From the NCBI GenBank assembly GCA_903825395.1, contig CAIKAF010000013.1:37256-101255 (forward strand): 64,000 nt of DNA, written 5' to 3'. The notes beneath the pieces were generated by a model. The model saw only the letters and a list, made by a program, of their open reading frames with translations, was not told where the DNA came from and made no database searches. This document shows positions 1 to 7,992 of this stretch, in pieces; within the stretch, counting starts at the first letter, position 1; each line of letters opens with the position of its first letter. The translations under genes and the position numbers were made by a program. This DNA comes from an uncultured Flavobacteriales bacterium. GTDB lineage: Bacteria; Bacteroidota; Bacteroidia; CAIKAF01.

Positions 1-59
1 TGAAACAATGTCCTAAAAATTCATTTTGTTTTTCGAGTAGATCAGATTGTTAAAATCGC

Positions 60-363
60 ATCTAACGGCAGTTCGTTTAAAAACTGCTTTTCAAATAAAT
101 AATCCTCCCAATATTACCCCATTTTTTGACATTGAAGCATGCCGGAGGAAAGGTGCACAAAAATTCAGGCTCCAAATTTAGAAATCCAGAATGCTTGAAA
201 ACGTCCTTAAATGGCCTCTGAAATGGCTAAAATAAAGGCCCAAGCCTTTTAGGTAGGCTTTGAGCAGGTTTATATCTAAAATGTTAAAGGTGCACCGCAG
301 GTTGTAGGCCGTAAATATCATTTCCACATCGGAAGAGGCGTGTTTGATGCTCCTTTTGGTCAT
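60..363 (-). mobile_element. IS1182-type insertion sequence remnant, copy 1 (transposase C-terminus and right end)
   Basis: Minus-strand reading from 363 to 178 gives about 61 residues that resemble the C-terminal tail of Bacteroidota IS1182-family transposases (IKHASSDV, then FTAYNLR). About 115 bp of non-coding sequence follows. The outermost bases form an imperfect palindrome (GCAGTTT...AACTGC) next to ACGGCAGTT. The same segment recurs at 1586-1745, 2872-3135 and 4578-4863 in the same orientation. The rest of the transposase and the left end are absent here, so this is a dead fragment. The family call is from recognition of N- and C-terminal motifs seen across the copies. Confidence 0.7.
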
Positions 364-440
364 GATGTAGTAAAAATCCCAATGCCGTTTTGATTCAATT
401 CTTACCTTAATTTACACGGAAATTAGTATAACCCGAACAA

Positions 441-635
441 CTAAACCTCCAATGTTCCTAAGAACTGGTTTTGTAGTTTGTGGCAAGGATAATCTGCCAT
501 TACTTCCAGAACTTTACTGAGCCATTTTTCGGGATTTATGCCGTTAAGTTGGCAGTTTGCGAAGAAAGTATAGAAAATTGCTATTCTATTTACGCCCGTT
601 TGTGATCGAACAAACAGGTAATTTTGCGCCCCAGG
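441..635 (-). pseudogene. IS66-type transposase, C-terminal fragment
   Basis: Reading the minus strand from about 635 to the TAG at 441-443 gives a peptide with NYLFVRSQTG, then IAIFYTFFANCQLNG and INPEKWLSKVLE. This is the pattern of the IS66 transposase C-terminal domain (NYLFAGS..., YS/TFFATCKLNGVNP.EWL). A TGA lies directly upstream in frame at 636-638 and no further transposase is visible, so only about 64 residues of the tail remain. It adds to the evidence that this end of the window is an insertion hot spot. Confidence 0.7.
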
Positions 636-649
636 TCATTTCATGGCTC

Positions 650-1390
650 TTAAAGCTGTATCTCTTCGATAAGCCATTTGTTCGTTTCCTGGTCTAGTTT
701 CTTCAACGTCAAACTATTGCTTTTCTTTTGCAAAATAATTTCAGTAGGAGTGCGGTCTCCCAAGCTAAAACCGCCCTTGTTTTTCATCAACAATTGGGTG
801 TATGAATGACCGTTGTAAGTAACAGCGGATAGTTCAAATTGAACAAAAACCAAGTTGATATAAACCCCTGAGGAGTTCTCATTTTCCTCTATAAATTTTA
901 AAACATGTGTTTTATTATTTAACATCCCCAACCACTTGTACTTATAATAATCAAAACTGGCATCAAAATCCGACTTTTCCTTTGCAACAACAAATCCGTC
1001 TTCGGTTACAGAAATGGGTTCAGAGGAAAAAAAGAGATTGGCATCGGATGAGGCCATTATATCCAATGCCATGTACGACGGTATCGGATCTGAAATCCAA
1101 GGAACGAACGTTTTAACCAACATGGGATTAATGGGATTTCCTTTAAACGTGAAATGGGTATTTACTTCGTTTAAATCAAGGCTATCCACCTTCAGTATTT
1201 TTGCAGAATATACCGAATCGGTCGATTCATAATCCTCCTTTTCAACGTCTTGTTTCTGAACTTCCATTGTACTGTTAGTGGTAGCGGAAGGTTGAACCAC
1301 TGCTAGCTTATTTTGACAGGCAATGGTTAATAATCCAAACGAAAGCAAAAGGCTATTTCTAAGGTTGAAATTTGAATACGTTGGTTTCAT
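650..1390 (-). CDS. Putative lipoprotein of unknown function
   Basis: I do not recognise the family. From the ATG at 1390 the product is 246 residues with a short basic N-terminus, a hydrophobic core and a lipobox (LTIAC, Cys25), so it should be lipidated and held in the inner or outer membrane facing the periplasm. The mature part is mixed alpha/beta in composition without obvious repeats. A longer frame from 1465 would put 25 hydrophilic residues before the signal peptide, so 1390 is the better start. The gene lies between the IS66 tail and an IS1182-type remnant and has no operon partner, so it is probably accessory cargo of this island. Confidence 0.6.
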   Translation of the reverse strand: MKPTYSNFNLRNSLLLSFGLLTIACQNKLAVVQPSATTNSTMEVQKQDVEKEDYESTDSVYSAKILKVDSLDLNEVNTHFTFKGNPINPMLVKTFVPWISDPIPSYMALDIMASSDANLFFSSEPISVTEDGFVVAKEKSDFDASFDYYKYKWLGMLNNKTHVLKFIEENENSSGVYINLVFVQFELSAVTYNGHSYTQLLMKNKGGFSLGDRTPTEIILQKKSNSLTLKKLDQETNKWLIEEIQL

Positions 1391-1465
1391 CCTAACCTTT
1401 AATTTAGTACCAAACCCGCTATGTTTCATGCAAGCTGTGGGAGGTTCGTTGTTCTTTTTGTCCAT

Positions 1466-1558
1466 TTATTTCAGTTTCTTCATTGCGTTACTTTCAAGCA
1501 AGGATTTCATTTGGGTTATCGCTACTTTGTTTAGTTCGATAAGACGTTCTTTTTGCAT
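1466..1558 (-). CDS. Possible 30-residue leader peptide or gene remnant
   Basis: A minus-strand ATG at 1558 opens a 30-codon frame (starting MQKERLIELNK) whose TAA directly abuts the upstream ATG at 1465 of the lipoprotein frame. The peptide is lysine-rich and helical in composition. It may be a remnant of a gene cut by the adjacent IS end, a small translated leader, or chance. I do not recognise it. Confidence 0.25.
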   Translation of the reverse strand: MQKERLIELNKVAITQMKSLLESNAMKKLK

Positions 1559-1585
1559 TAATCCTTGTCTGATTTGTTTTATTGT

Positions 1586-1745
1586 TGTTAACGGCAGTTT
1601 GTCTAAAAACTGCCTTTAAATAAATAATCCTCTCAAAATTACCCCATTTTTTGACATTTAAGCCTGCCACAGAAAAGGCACCCATAAATTCCGGCTACCA
1701 ACCCAAAAAACCGGAATGTCCGAAAACGGCCTTAACTTGCCGCTG
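1586..1745 (-). mobile_element. IS1182-type remnant, copy 2 (right end only)
   Basis: This carries only the non-coding right-end segment shared with the other copies: the terminal palindrome GGCAGTTTTTAGACAAACTGCC (8-bp perfect arms) next to AACGGCAGTT, the GGATTATTTATTT stretch, and the block ending near the former transposase stop. No transposase coding sequence is recognisable beyond about 1745. The orientation is the same as the other three copies. Confidence 0.6.
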
Positions 1746-2056
1746 CCAATAAGCACGTGATTGTGAGTGCCATGGATACAACCTTAAAAAAACTCTTGAA
1801 ATTCAAGTCTAAAAATGTCCTAGAAGCAATCCAAATACTGCCTCAGTCAGAAAAGGTGGCGGCTTTTTGTAAAATCGTATTTTTAGAACTCAAACAAGCC
1901 ATTTTAAGGCACTTTTTTTTCCAGAAAAATTTAGTTAATCCCAAAAGTGCCTCTTTTAAAAGGCCTGTATTCAAAGGTTTTTTGACAAAATTCCAACTTT
2001 TTAGATTTTAAAAGGGATGTGCAACAGACACTGATGTTATGCGGTGCAGTTTAGCT
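1746..2056. other. AT-rich gap with no recognisable gene
   Basis: About 310 bp lie between the copy 2 IS end and the PIN gene. The one long plus-strand frame (84 codons, 1757-2011) is dominated by Lys, Phe and Leu from A/T runs and matches nothing I recognise. The minus strand is interrupted by stops. The sequence TTATGCGGTGCAGTTTAG near 2038-2055 marks the end of the toxin-antitoxin module. I read this as decayed sequence. Confidence 0.4.
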
Positions 2057-2539
2057 CTATATTTCATTGCTTAATTCAAGAATTCTTTCGATGAAACTAT
2101 CGCTCAACCAAACTCCTTTTTCTCTCAATTCAAAAATCAATGGTTTCAGTTCAGAAATTAATGCCTGTTTTTTAGCCTTTATTAAAATTCCAATTGTTCC
2201 AGTCACGTTTAACCCAGCATGCTTGGCATGATATCTTCCCAAAGATTCGTCTATCAATATTAAATCTGCTTCGGTTTCAGTTGCAAGAATAATTGCCTCT
2301 GCTTCTCCTTTGTCTAAATCAAGGAAGTATGCAATTGATTTTCTGTCTTGAATTTGTTCAATTTTAATCCATTTAAATTCTAACAAATTCAAGTAATAAT
2401 TTTTATGTTTTCCGGCTTCAATTTCATTGTAGACTTCTTGAGGAATATAAATTTCTTCATACAAATCCTTTAAAATTTCAAGTTTCCCAATTTTCATTAA
2501 TGAAATAATTGGGGTTGTGTTTGATACAACTTTAGGCAT
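2057..2539 (-). CDS. PIN-domain toxin, DUF3368 family
   Basis: A 160-residue PIN-domain RNase of the DUF3368 type, probably the toxin of a type II pair. The first acidic-site region is VVSNTTPIISLMKIG; the conserved Glu/Asp cluster follows in LDKGEAEAIILA, then ADLILIDESLGR, where acidic residues bind the metal. PIN toxins of this class cut RNA when released from their antitoxin. The start overlaps the end of the upstream UPF0175 gene by 8 bp, the usual antitoxin-first coupling. The pair sits between two IS1182-type remnants. No key acidic residue appears lost, so it may be functional. The target is unknown. Confidence 0.85.
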   Translation of the reverse strand: MPKVVSNTTPIISLMKIGKLEILKDLYEEIYIPQEVYNEIEAGKHKNYYLNLLEFKWIKIEQIQDRKSIAYFLDLDKGEAEAIILATETEADLILIDESLGRYHAKHAGLNVTGTIGILIKAKKQALISELKPLIFELREKGVWLSDSFIERILELSNEI

Positions 2540-2780
2540 TTTCGATATCCTGAGCTAAATCGTCGGAATGAAGAAAGCTAACATTGTACTTTGACAAAAG
2601 TTCCAAAAATTCTATTCTAGAAATATTCAATACTTTCGCTGCAATTCCTGATGAAACTTTTCCTAACTCAAAAAGTTTGACTAGAGCTGAAAGTTTAACT
2701 TCTTTGCCAAAGTCCTCTTTATTCAGCCTCATTGAATTTGCCAAATAATCAGGGTACTCTATTGATATTATTTGCGCCAT
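2532..2780 (-). CDS. UPF0175 family antitoxin
   Basis: An 82-residue protein starting MAQIISIEYPDYLANSM, with KLSALVKLFELGKVSSGIAAKVLNISRIEFLELLSKY, the helix-turn-helix-like core of UPF0175 (long runs broken here: KLSALVKLFELGK, then SSGIAAKVLNISR). These proteins pair with DUF3368 PIN toxins. They neutralise the toxin and probably bind the operon promoter. I chose the ATG at 2780 because the frame from 2822 adds an unlikely N-terminus with Trp and His. It is the first gene of a two-gene operon, overlapping the toxin start by 8 bp. Confidence 0.85.
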   Translation of the reverse strand: MAQIISIEYPDYLANSMRLNKEDFGKEVKLSALVKLFELGKVSSGIAAKVLNISRIEFLELLSKYNVSFLHSDDLAQDIENA

Positions 2781-2871
2781 AACTTTGTTGTCGTGTTTGT
2801 TCCAAATATAAGAAAAAATCATACGCCATTGTTTAAAAAAATAATTGGCTGCCGGTCGCCTGCTTTCGCAT

Positions 2872-3135
2872 AACGGCAGTTCGTCTACTCCCTTTTTTTA
2901 ATAAATAATCCTCTTAAAATTAGCCCATTATTTTGACATTTAAGCATGCCACAGAAAAGGCGCCCAAAAATTCCGGCTACCAACCAAGAAATCCCGAATG
3001 CCTTAAATTGCCTATAAAATGGCCAAAAAATGGCCGGGCCTTTAGCTTTTCGAGTTGGCGGCTGGAGCGGATGCGGTTCAGGTAGCCGCAAATAAAAAGG
3101 CGGAGCAAAGCACCGGGGTGGTATGCCGGCCGGCC
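2872..3135 (-). mobile_element. IS1182-type remnant, copy 3 (internally deleted transposase plus right end)
   Basis: Minus strand from 3135 reads GRPAYHPGALLRLFICGYLN and then RIRSSRQLEK, the DUF772-type N-terminal motif of IS1182 transposases. It then jumps at about 3047 straight to the C-terminal tail (FFGHFIGNLRHSGF), followed by the right-end sequence and the ACGGCAGTT boundary near 2873. Both the first 40-odd residues and the whole catalytic centre are gone. This copy is valuable because it links the right-end repeat to a recognisable transposase N-terminus. Confidence 0.75.
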
Positions 3136-3281
3136 ATTTTCCTCAAAATCGACAATCAAATCGAGATCACTTTTATCCTTGAACGTTTCTCGTAAACCTG
3201 AACCAGACGCAAAGAGCTTAGAAATGTGTGTATTCTGCAAAGTCTGACTATGTCATCCATATTCTGTTTCAGCAGTTTCAT
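3136..3281 (-). pseudogene. MNT-type nucleotidyltransferase, frameshifted and truncated
   Basis: From the ATG at 3281 the minus strand reads MKLLKQNMDDIVRLCR. A one-base shift near 3226-3232 then moves the frame to THISKLFASGSGLRETF and KDKSDLDLIVDFE. This is the N-terminal half of a minimal nucleotidyltransferase (MNT) domain: the GS motif region, then the D-x-D metal-binding pair in DLDLIVDF. It stops abruptly where transposase sequence begins. MNT proteins usually pair with HEPN proteins as toxin-antitoxin systems. Here the gene is broken twice, by the frameshift and by the IS junction, and should be inactive. Confidence 0.7.
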
Positions 3282-3516
3282 TCTTTAAATTTTCGAATAA
3301 TTGCCAATGAATGTCAGGTAGGTAGCGGTATGCACTGTGGCGAGAAAAATCGCCTGTTTTGAATCATGGCAGAGGCTCAAAACACAGAAGCAGCCCTTCT
3401 ACATTTCTAAAATCATATAGAAAAACCCATAGAGGAAATACAGCGGTTCGTTTAATGCATTTTTCAAGCTGGACGCTGCACGCCGCACGAAAGGAAAGCT
3501 GGTAGCAGTATTGGCT
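3282..3516. other. Decayed sequence between two broken genes
   Basis: No intact gene. On the minus strand, roughly 3370-3250, a frame reads SAYRYLPDIHWQLFENLKN and ends in TGA just inside the nucleotidyltransferase start. That would fit the end of an upstream co-transcribed gene, such as a HEPN partner, but the stretch is too short to claim. The rest shows nothing I recognise. Confidence 0.3.
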
Positions 3517-4500
3517 CTATTTGGCGTCCCGCTCATTGTCAAACAGTTCGTGCAGCTTTTGTTGTAAAAGTTTCTTGTCTGGTAGTTGTGTTTTATACTC
3601 TGATACCATCGTAGGAGAGAGGCTTCTACTTAAAGCATATTCTACAACTTCACTGTCTTTGTCCTTGCATAACAAAACTCCAATGCTCGGATTCTCATTT
3701 GGCTTCTTAACGTCTCTGTCTAATGCTTCCAAGTAAAAATTTAGCTGGCCCAAGTGGTCGGGTTTGAATTTGTCTGCTTTGAGTTCAATTGCCACTAAAC
3801 ATTGTATTCCACGATGGTAAAAAAGCAAGTCAATGTAAAAGTCGCTGTTGCCAACTTGCAACTTATATTCTTCTCCTATGAATAAAAAGTCCTTCCCGAG
3901 TTCGAGAATGAAATTTTTCATTTGTCTTACAAGTCCACGCTGTAAATCGCTCTCACTGTGTGGGTCAGGTAGGTTTAAAAATTCAAATACATAGCTGTCT
4001 TTGAATGTGTTTGATAGGTCATTGTTGCTTTCTCTCACCGCTGGTGAGAGTTTTGAATTGCCGATCATTGTCCGCTCGAAAAAGCTTGCAGATAGTTGTC
4101 GGTCAAGTTCTCGTTTACTGTAGTTTTCTTGTTTTACGAGTTTTAGGTAGAATTCCATTTCTTCAATAGTTTTACACCTTGAAAAAATTAGAAGATTGTT
4201 TGTCCAGCTAATTTCTCTCACCAGTGGTGAGAGTTTTGGGAAGTCTTTGTAAATCTCGTAAAACTGCTTCATTCTCCAAATATTTTTGTCGGAGAAGCCT
4301 TTTATTTCTGGTTCTTGTGCCTGTATGAAATTAGCTAATTCTGTTACTACAGAGTCACCCCATTCTGATTGCTCAATTTTCTTGCTGATATATTCTCAAA
4401 TGTTCCAATAGAGGTTTATCAGTTCAGCGTTTACAGCTTTTATGGCATTAGTCCGAGATTGTTTAATGAGTTGAATTATGTCCGTAAAACGATTGTCCAT
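3517..4500 (-). pseudogene. DUF1016/YhcG-type PD-(D/E)XK nuclease with in-frame TGA
   Basis: The full frame from the ATG at 4500 to 3517 is 328 codons. It is interrupted only by a TGA at 4398-4396, in the context YWNI-stop-EYISKKI, where the family has Gly (GGA to TGA). The remaining 251-codon frame (from 4272) carries the rest of the DUF1016 N-terminal domain and the C-terminal nuclease domain, with FYIDLLFYHR and LVAIELK supplying the PD-(D/E)XK metal site. Such proteins occur near restriction and defence loci, but their substrate is poorly known. Either the gene is recently killed by one substitution, or a shortened protein is made, or this is a sequencing error. Confidence 0.85.
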
Positions 4501-4577
4501 TGCTTATTTCTAAATGCTACAAATTGATGTTTTTTCAGTCGTGTTTCTCTTTTGAAACCGGTTTTCTGCCATTGCTA

Positions 4578-4863
4578 CTAAGGTCAGTTCATCAAAAAAC
4601 TCCCTTTTAAATAAATAATCCTCTCAAATTTACCCCATTCTTTTGACATTTAAGCATACCACTGAAAAGGTGCACAAAAATTCCGGCTCCAAATTTAGAA
4701 ATCCAGAATGACTGAAAATGGCCAAAATTAAAGGCCAAAGCCCTTTAGGTATGTTTTGAGCAGGTTTAAATCTAAAATGTTAAAGGTGCGTCGCAGGTTG
4801 TAGGCCGTAAATATCATTCCCACATCGGAAGAGGCGTGTTTGATGCTCCTATTGGTCATGTAA
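4578..4863 (-). mobile_element. IS1182-type remnant, copy 4 (transposase C-terminus and right end)
   Basis: This is very similar to copy 1. From about 4858, the minus strand reads MTNRSIKHASSDVGMIFTAY and continues NLRRTFNILDLNLLKTYLKG before stops. The shared right-end sequence follows, to about 4580 (GGATTATTTATTT, then a degenerate terminal palindrome). The left part of the element is missing. It abuts the GC-rich repeat element copy A. Confidence 0.7.
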
Positions 4864-4884
4864 AAAAACTTCATTTTTTCACCA

Positions 4885-5036
4885 CCACGCCCGCGGCAGG
4901 GATTGAACCGGGTTGCCCGCAAGGGGGCCGGCGGCCGCTGCCGCGTGGCGAGGAGGCGACCTTGGGAGCCACCGCAGCCCGCTGGCAGCCCGCCCGGCCA
5001 CCGCGGACAACCGGTGAAAGCCCGTCCGCCGCCCCC
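4885..5036 (-). repeat. GC-rich structured intergenic element, copy A
   Basis: A minus-orientation copy of the family described under findings. In family orientation it starts GGGGGCGGCGGACGGGCTTT, has GTCCGCGG, the core GGTGGC-TCCCAAG-GTCGCC (plus-strand 4955-4973), a second arm with CCCTTGCGGGC, and ends GGTTCAATCCCTGCCGC. It lies between the last IS remnant and rarA. Open frames across it exist only because GC-rich DNA has few stops. Confidence 0.75.
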
Positions 5037-5114
5037 ATTCCTCTCCCCATGTTTTCGCCATACCCATGGGCCTGTGGCCTGCAATTCCTTATTTTGCTAC
5101 CTTTCTGCCCAATT

Positions 5115-6329
5115 ATGATGGATGCCGGGTACATACCGCTGCCGGAGCGTCTGCGCCCCAGCTCGCTTCAAGAGGTGCAAGGGCAGCTGCCCGCCGTACG
5201 GGCGCTGAGAAAATGGCTGGACTCGGGACTGCTGCCCTCTCTGATTTTTTACGGTCCGCCCGGAACCGGAAAAACGACGCTGGCTCAGGTGCTGGCCAAG
5301 GAAACCGGCCGCCCCTTTGATGCCATTAATGCCGTTTCAAGCGGGGTGAAGGAAATCCGCGATTTGATTGAAAAGGCCCGCAAATCTTCGCTGTTTGATT
5401 ACCAGGGCAAGCCCCTGGTGTTTATTGATGAAATTCACCGCTTTAATAAAAGTCAGCAAGACGGACTGCTGGCCGCCGTGGAACAAGGCCTGTTTACGCT
5501 GATTGGCGCTACCACCGAAAATCCTTCCTTTGAACTGAATTCGGCCCTGCTGAGCCGTTGCCAGGTGCTGACCTTGCAGCCGCTGAGCCGGGAGGATTTG
5601 CTGGAAGTGCTTCAACGCGCCCTGAATACGGATGCCTGGCTGCTCGAACGGCAGGTGGATTTGCTGCAGCCCGATGCCCTGCTGCAGGCCGGCGGCGGCG
5701 ATGCCCGACGCATGCTGAATGCCCTGGAAATGGCCGTGAATTATGCCTTTGACGGAGAAAAGGCCCGAATTGATGGTGCGGTGCTGTCGGCTGCCCTGCA
5801 AGACCCCCGCTGGCGCTACGATAAATCGGGCGAGATGCACTACGATGTGGTTTCGGCGTTTATTAAAAGCCTGCGCGGGTCAGATGTGCAAGCGGGGCTG
5901 TACTGGCTGGCCCGCATGCTGCACGGAGGCGAAAAGCCGGAATTCATTGCCCGCCGCATGCTGATTTTGGCCTCGGAAGACATTGGAATGGCTAACCCCA
6001 ACGCTCTGCTGCTGGCTCAGGCCTGCCTGGATTCGGTGAAAGCCATTGGCATGCCCGAATCGCGCATTATTTTGTCGCAAGTGGCGGTGTACCTGGCGAA
6101 GTCGGCCAAATCGAATGCCTCTTACCTGGCCATTGACCGGGCACTGGATTTTGTGCGGCAAACCGGCGACCTGCCGGTCCCCCTGCATTTAAGAAACGCT
6201 CCCACCGATTGGATGAAAAAGGAAGGCTATGGCAAAGGTTACCTGTACCCTCACGATTTTCCGGGAGGACAGGTGCCTCAGCAATACGGCCCCGATGAGA
6301 CGGAGCTGCCGCCGTTTTTTGAGGGCTGA
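5115..6329 (+). CDS. rarA: Replication-associated recombination protein A (AAA+ ATPase)
   Basis: A RarA/MgsA-type AAA+ ATPase of about 404 residues, acting at stalled replication forks in the cytoplasm. Visible motifs are Walker A GPPGTGKTTLAQ, then NAVSSGVKEIRDLIEKAR, Walker B VFIDEIHRFNKSQQD, sensor 1 IGATTENPSFELNSALLSRC and sensor 2 GGGDARRMLNALE. The C-terminal tetramerisation region carries ASEDIGMANPNAL and ends with YPHDFPGGQVPQQY, typical of the family. The frame is open back to 4836 through repeat DNA, but homology begins at LPERLRPSSL, so one of the two ATGs at 5115/5118 is the start. The N-terminus is slightly shorter than in many relatives. Confidence 0.95.
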   Translation: MMDAGYIPLPERLRPSSLQEVQGQLPAVRALRKWLDSGLLPSLIFYGPPGTGKTTLAQVLAKETGRPFDAINAVSSGVKEIRDLIEKARKSSLFDYQGKPLVFIDEIHRFNKSQQDGLLAAVEQGLFTLIGATTENPSFELNSALLSRCQVLTLQPLSREDLLEVLQRALNTDAWLLERQVDLLQPDALLQAGGGDARRMLNALEMAVNYAFDGEKARIDGAVLSAALQDPRWRYDKSGEMHYDVVSAFIKSLRGSDVQAGLYWLARMLHGGEKPEFIARRMLILASEDIGMANPNALLLAQACLDSVKAIGMPESRIILSQVAVYLAKSAKSNASYLAIDRALDFVRQTGDLPVPLHLRNAPTDWMKKEGYGKGYLYPHDFPGGQVPQQYGPDETELPPFFEG

Positions 6330-6390
6330 ACCGCTGGAATTGTGCGCAGGGACTTAATTGTTAAGACCAAGGCCTTGCCCAAAATTTATG

Positions 6391-6398
6391 TACCTTTA
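6391..6398 (+). promoter_or_regulatory. -7 box TACCTTTA, 4 nt before the start codon
   Basis: TACCTTTA matches seven of eight positions of the Bacteroidota -7 consensus TAnnTTTG and lies four bases before the ATG at 6403. If used, transcription would start at or next to the ATG, giving a leaderless message. The same layout recurs at several genes in this window. Confidence 0.5.
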
Positions 6399-6402
6399 AT
6401 CT

Positions 6403-7992
6403 ATGAGAAAATATGTTTTTTTCTTGGGCATGCTGCTGGGGCTGGTCGCCTGCAATCCAGCCGAAACCAACTGGGAGGTGGAGGCCTTAGCTCCGCTGAT
6501 GCACAGCCGAATGACCATTCAAAATTTGGTGGGCGATTCTTCGGTGGCGGTTGACCCCAACGGTGATTTGATTCTGGAAATTCAGGGCAATGCCCTTCCG
6601 CTGAATTTGGATACGCTGTCGGCGTTCCGAACCTTGGCGGTGAACGATACTTTTTATTGGGACTATCCGGCCATTACCATTTATCCGGGCATTGATATGC
6701 AGCTGCCGCCCATTTATATGAATTTTTATGTGCCAAATGCAGAAATGGTGGAGGCACTGATGGAAGGTGGAAAAATCGATGTAGCAGTAACTTCATCCAT
6801 TCCCCGTAAAATGAATTTTAGGTACAGCATTCCCATGGCTAGGTTGAACGGTCAGCCGATTGGGTTTTCGGGAAGTTTGGCGGCTTGGCAGCCCGGACAA
6901 AATCCGGTGGCCCTTAGCCGCTCCTTCAATTTGGCAGGCCATAAACTGGATTTGCGCGGATTGGATTTGAAGGGCTCAAACCGCCTGGAAATTCTGGTAG
7001 TGCCCTCCATTGCTGCCGGAGAAGAGCCATTGAATGTTCAGCAAGGCCAGGCGCTGTTTACCATTTCTACCCAGTTTACAGATATGGATCCCCTGTGGCT
7101 GCGGGGCGCTTTTTTATCGCAAGATTTGGACATTCCCGCTTCCATGACGGCCATTCCTGAACTCAGCAAATTATCGGCCGATGCGGTTCAATTTGATCGG
7201 GCCAGTTTGGTGCTGCGGCTTGAAAATACGCTGGGTGCCGAACTCAAGGTCCGACCTCGGAGGTTCTGGGCAGAGCGGAGTCAAACTGGAGCCCAGGTAG
7301 ATTTGCAGCATGCGATTATCAACAAAAATGTATGGATAGATCGGGCAGTTTGGAATGGAGGGGTTGGAGCACCTGCTCCCAAAACGTATTCTTGGGAAAT
7401 CAACCATCAAAACTCCAACATCCTTGATTTTTTGTCGGCCCTGCCCGATAAAATTGGGGTAGAGGTGGATGTCAGCGTTAATCCCATGGGGAATACGGCA
7501 GGTTTTATGGATTTTGTGTATCCGGATGCGCTCCCTAAATTCAGCATAGATGCCCGATTGCCCTTGAAGTTTGCGGCTCAGAATTTGGCTTTTTCCGATA
7601 CGGTTGCCTGGACCTTGCAAGAAACGGAATACGAAGCTCTTAAAAGCGCCACTCTTTGGCTGAAGGGGGAAACCATGTTTCCTTTTGAAACTCGGCTGCT
7701 GCTTGAAATGCTGGACGGTAGCGGACAGGTTTTAGACACCTTGATCCAGAATATGGTGGTTCCTTCCGGTCAATTGAATCCCAATACAGGTCAGGTGGAA
7801 CAGGCCATGGCTTTCAATCAGAGCGTAGAGCTTACCGAGGCCCGGCTTCAGGTTCTTAAACAAACCGAATTTTTTAAGCTTAGGGCTTTTTTCAATACGC
7901 CCCCCGGAGGCAATGTGGTTTCCATGAAGAGCCACTATTACATGGATTTTAAATTGGTGGCCCGGGCCGGAATCAATATTGGATTTAACTGA
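6403..7992 (+). CDS. Large lipoprotein of unknown function
   Basis: A 529-residue lipoprotein: signal peptide with lipobox GLVAC (Cys about 18), then a long mature region rich in beta-strand-forming residues and without Cys. I recognise no named domain; the spacing of hydrophobic strands suggests several beta-sandwich modules. It probably sits on the outer membrane. It is the first gene of a tightly packed set: its TGA overlaps the ATG of the next gene (a predicted outer-membrane barrel), followed by a secreted protein and a TPR lipoprotein. This suggests a surface complex. The function is unknown. Confidence 0.75.
   Translation: MRKYVFFLGMLLGLVACNPAETNWEVEALAPLMHSRMTIQNLVGDSSVAVDPNGDLILEIQGNALPLNLDTLSAFRTLAVNDTFYWDYPAITIYPGIDMQLPPIYMNFYVPNAEMVEALMEGGKIDVAVTSSIPRKMNFRYSIPMARLNGQPIGFSGSLAAWQPGQNPVALSRSFNLAGHKLDLRGLDLKGSNRLEILVVPSIAAGEEPLNVQQGQALFTISTQFTDMDPLWLRGAFLSQDLDIPASMTAIPELSKLSADAVQFDRASLVLRLENTLGAELKVRPRRFWAERSQTGAQVDLQHAIINKNVWIDRAVWNGGVGAPAPKTYSWEINHQNSNILDFLSALPDKIGVEVDVSVNPMGNTAGFMDFVYPDALPKFSIDARLPLKFAAQNLAFSDTVAWTLQETEYEALKSATLWLKGETMFPFETRLLLEMLDGSGQVLDTLIQNMVVPSGQLNPNTGQVEQAMAFNQSVELTEARLQVLKQTEFFKLRAFFNTPPGGNVVSMKSHYYMDFKLVARAGINIGFN

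Noticed and set aside
1757..2011. 84-codon plus-strand ORF
   Set aside because: Its composition follows A/T runs, it has no recognisable motif or promoter box, and it lies in decayed sequence beside an IS end.
2025..2885. TTATGCG-containing edges of the toxin-antitoxin module (2038 and 2868) resembling integron attC sites
   Set aside because: The short TTATGCG and TGCAGTT look is there, but I could not find paired R and L boxes with the usual symmetry, there is no integron integrase, and the repeats continue into transposase coding sequence.
4836..5114. N-terminal extension of RarA by 93 residues
   Set aside because: The extension translates IS tail and GC-rich repeat copy A; RarA homology starts just after the ATGs at 5115/5118.
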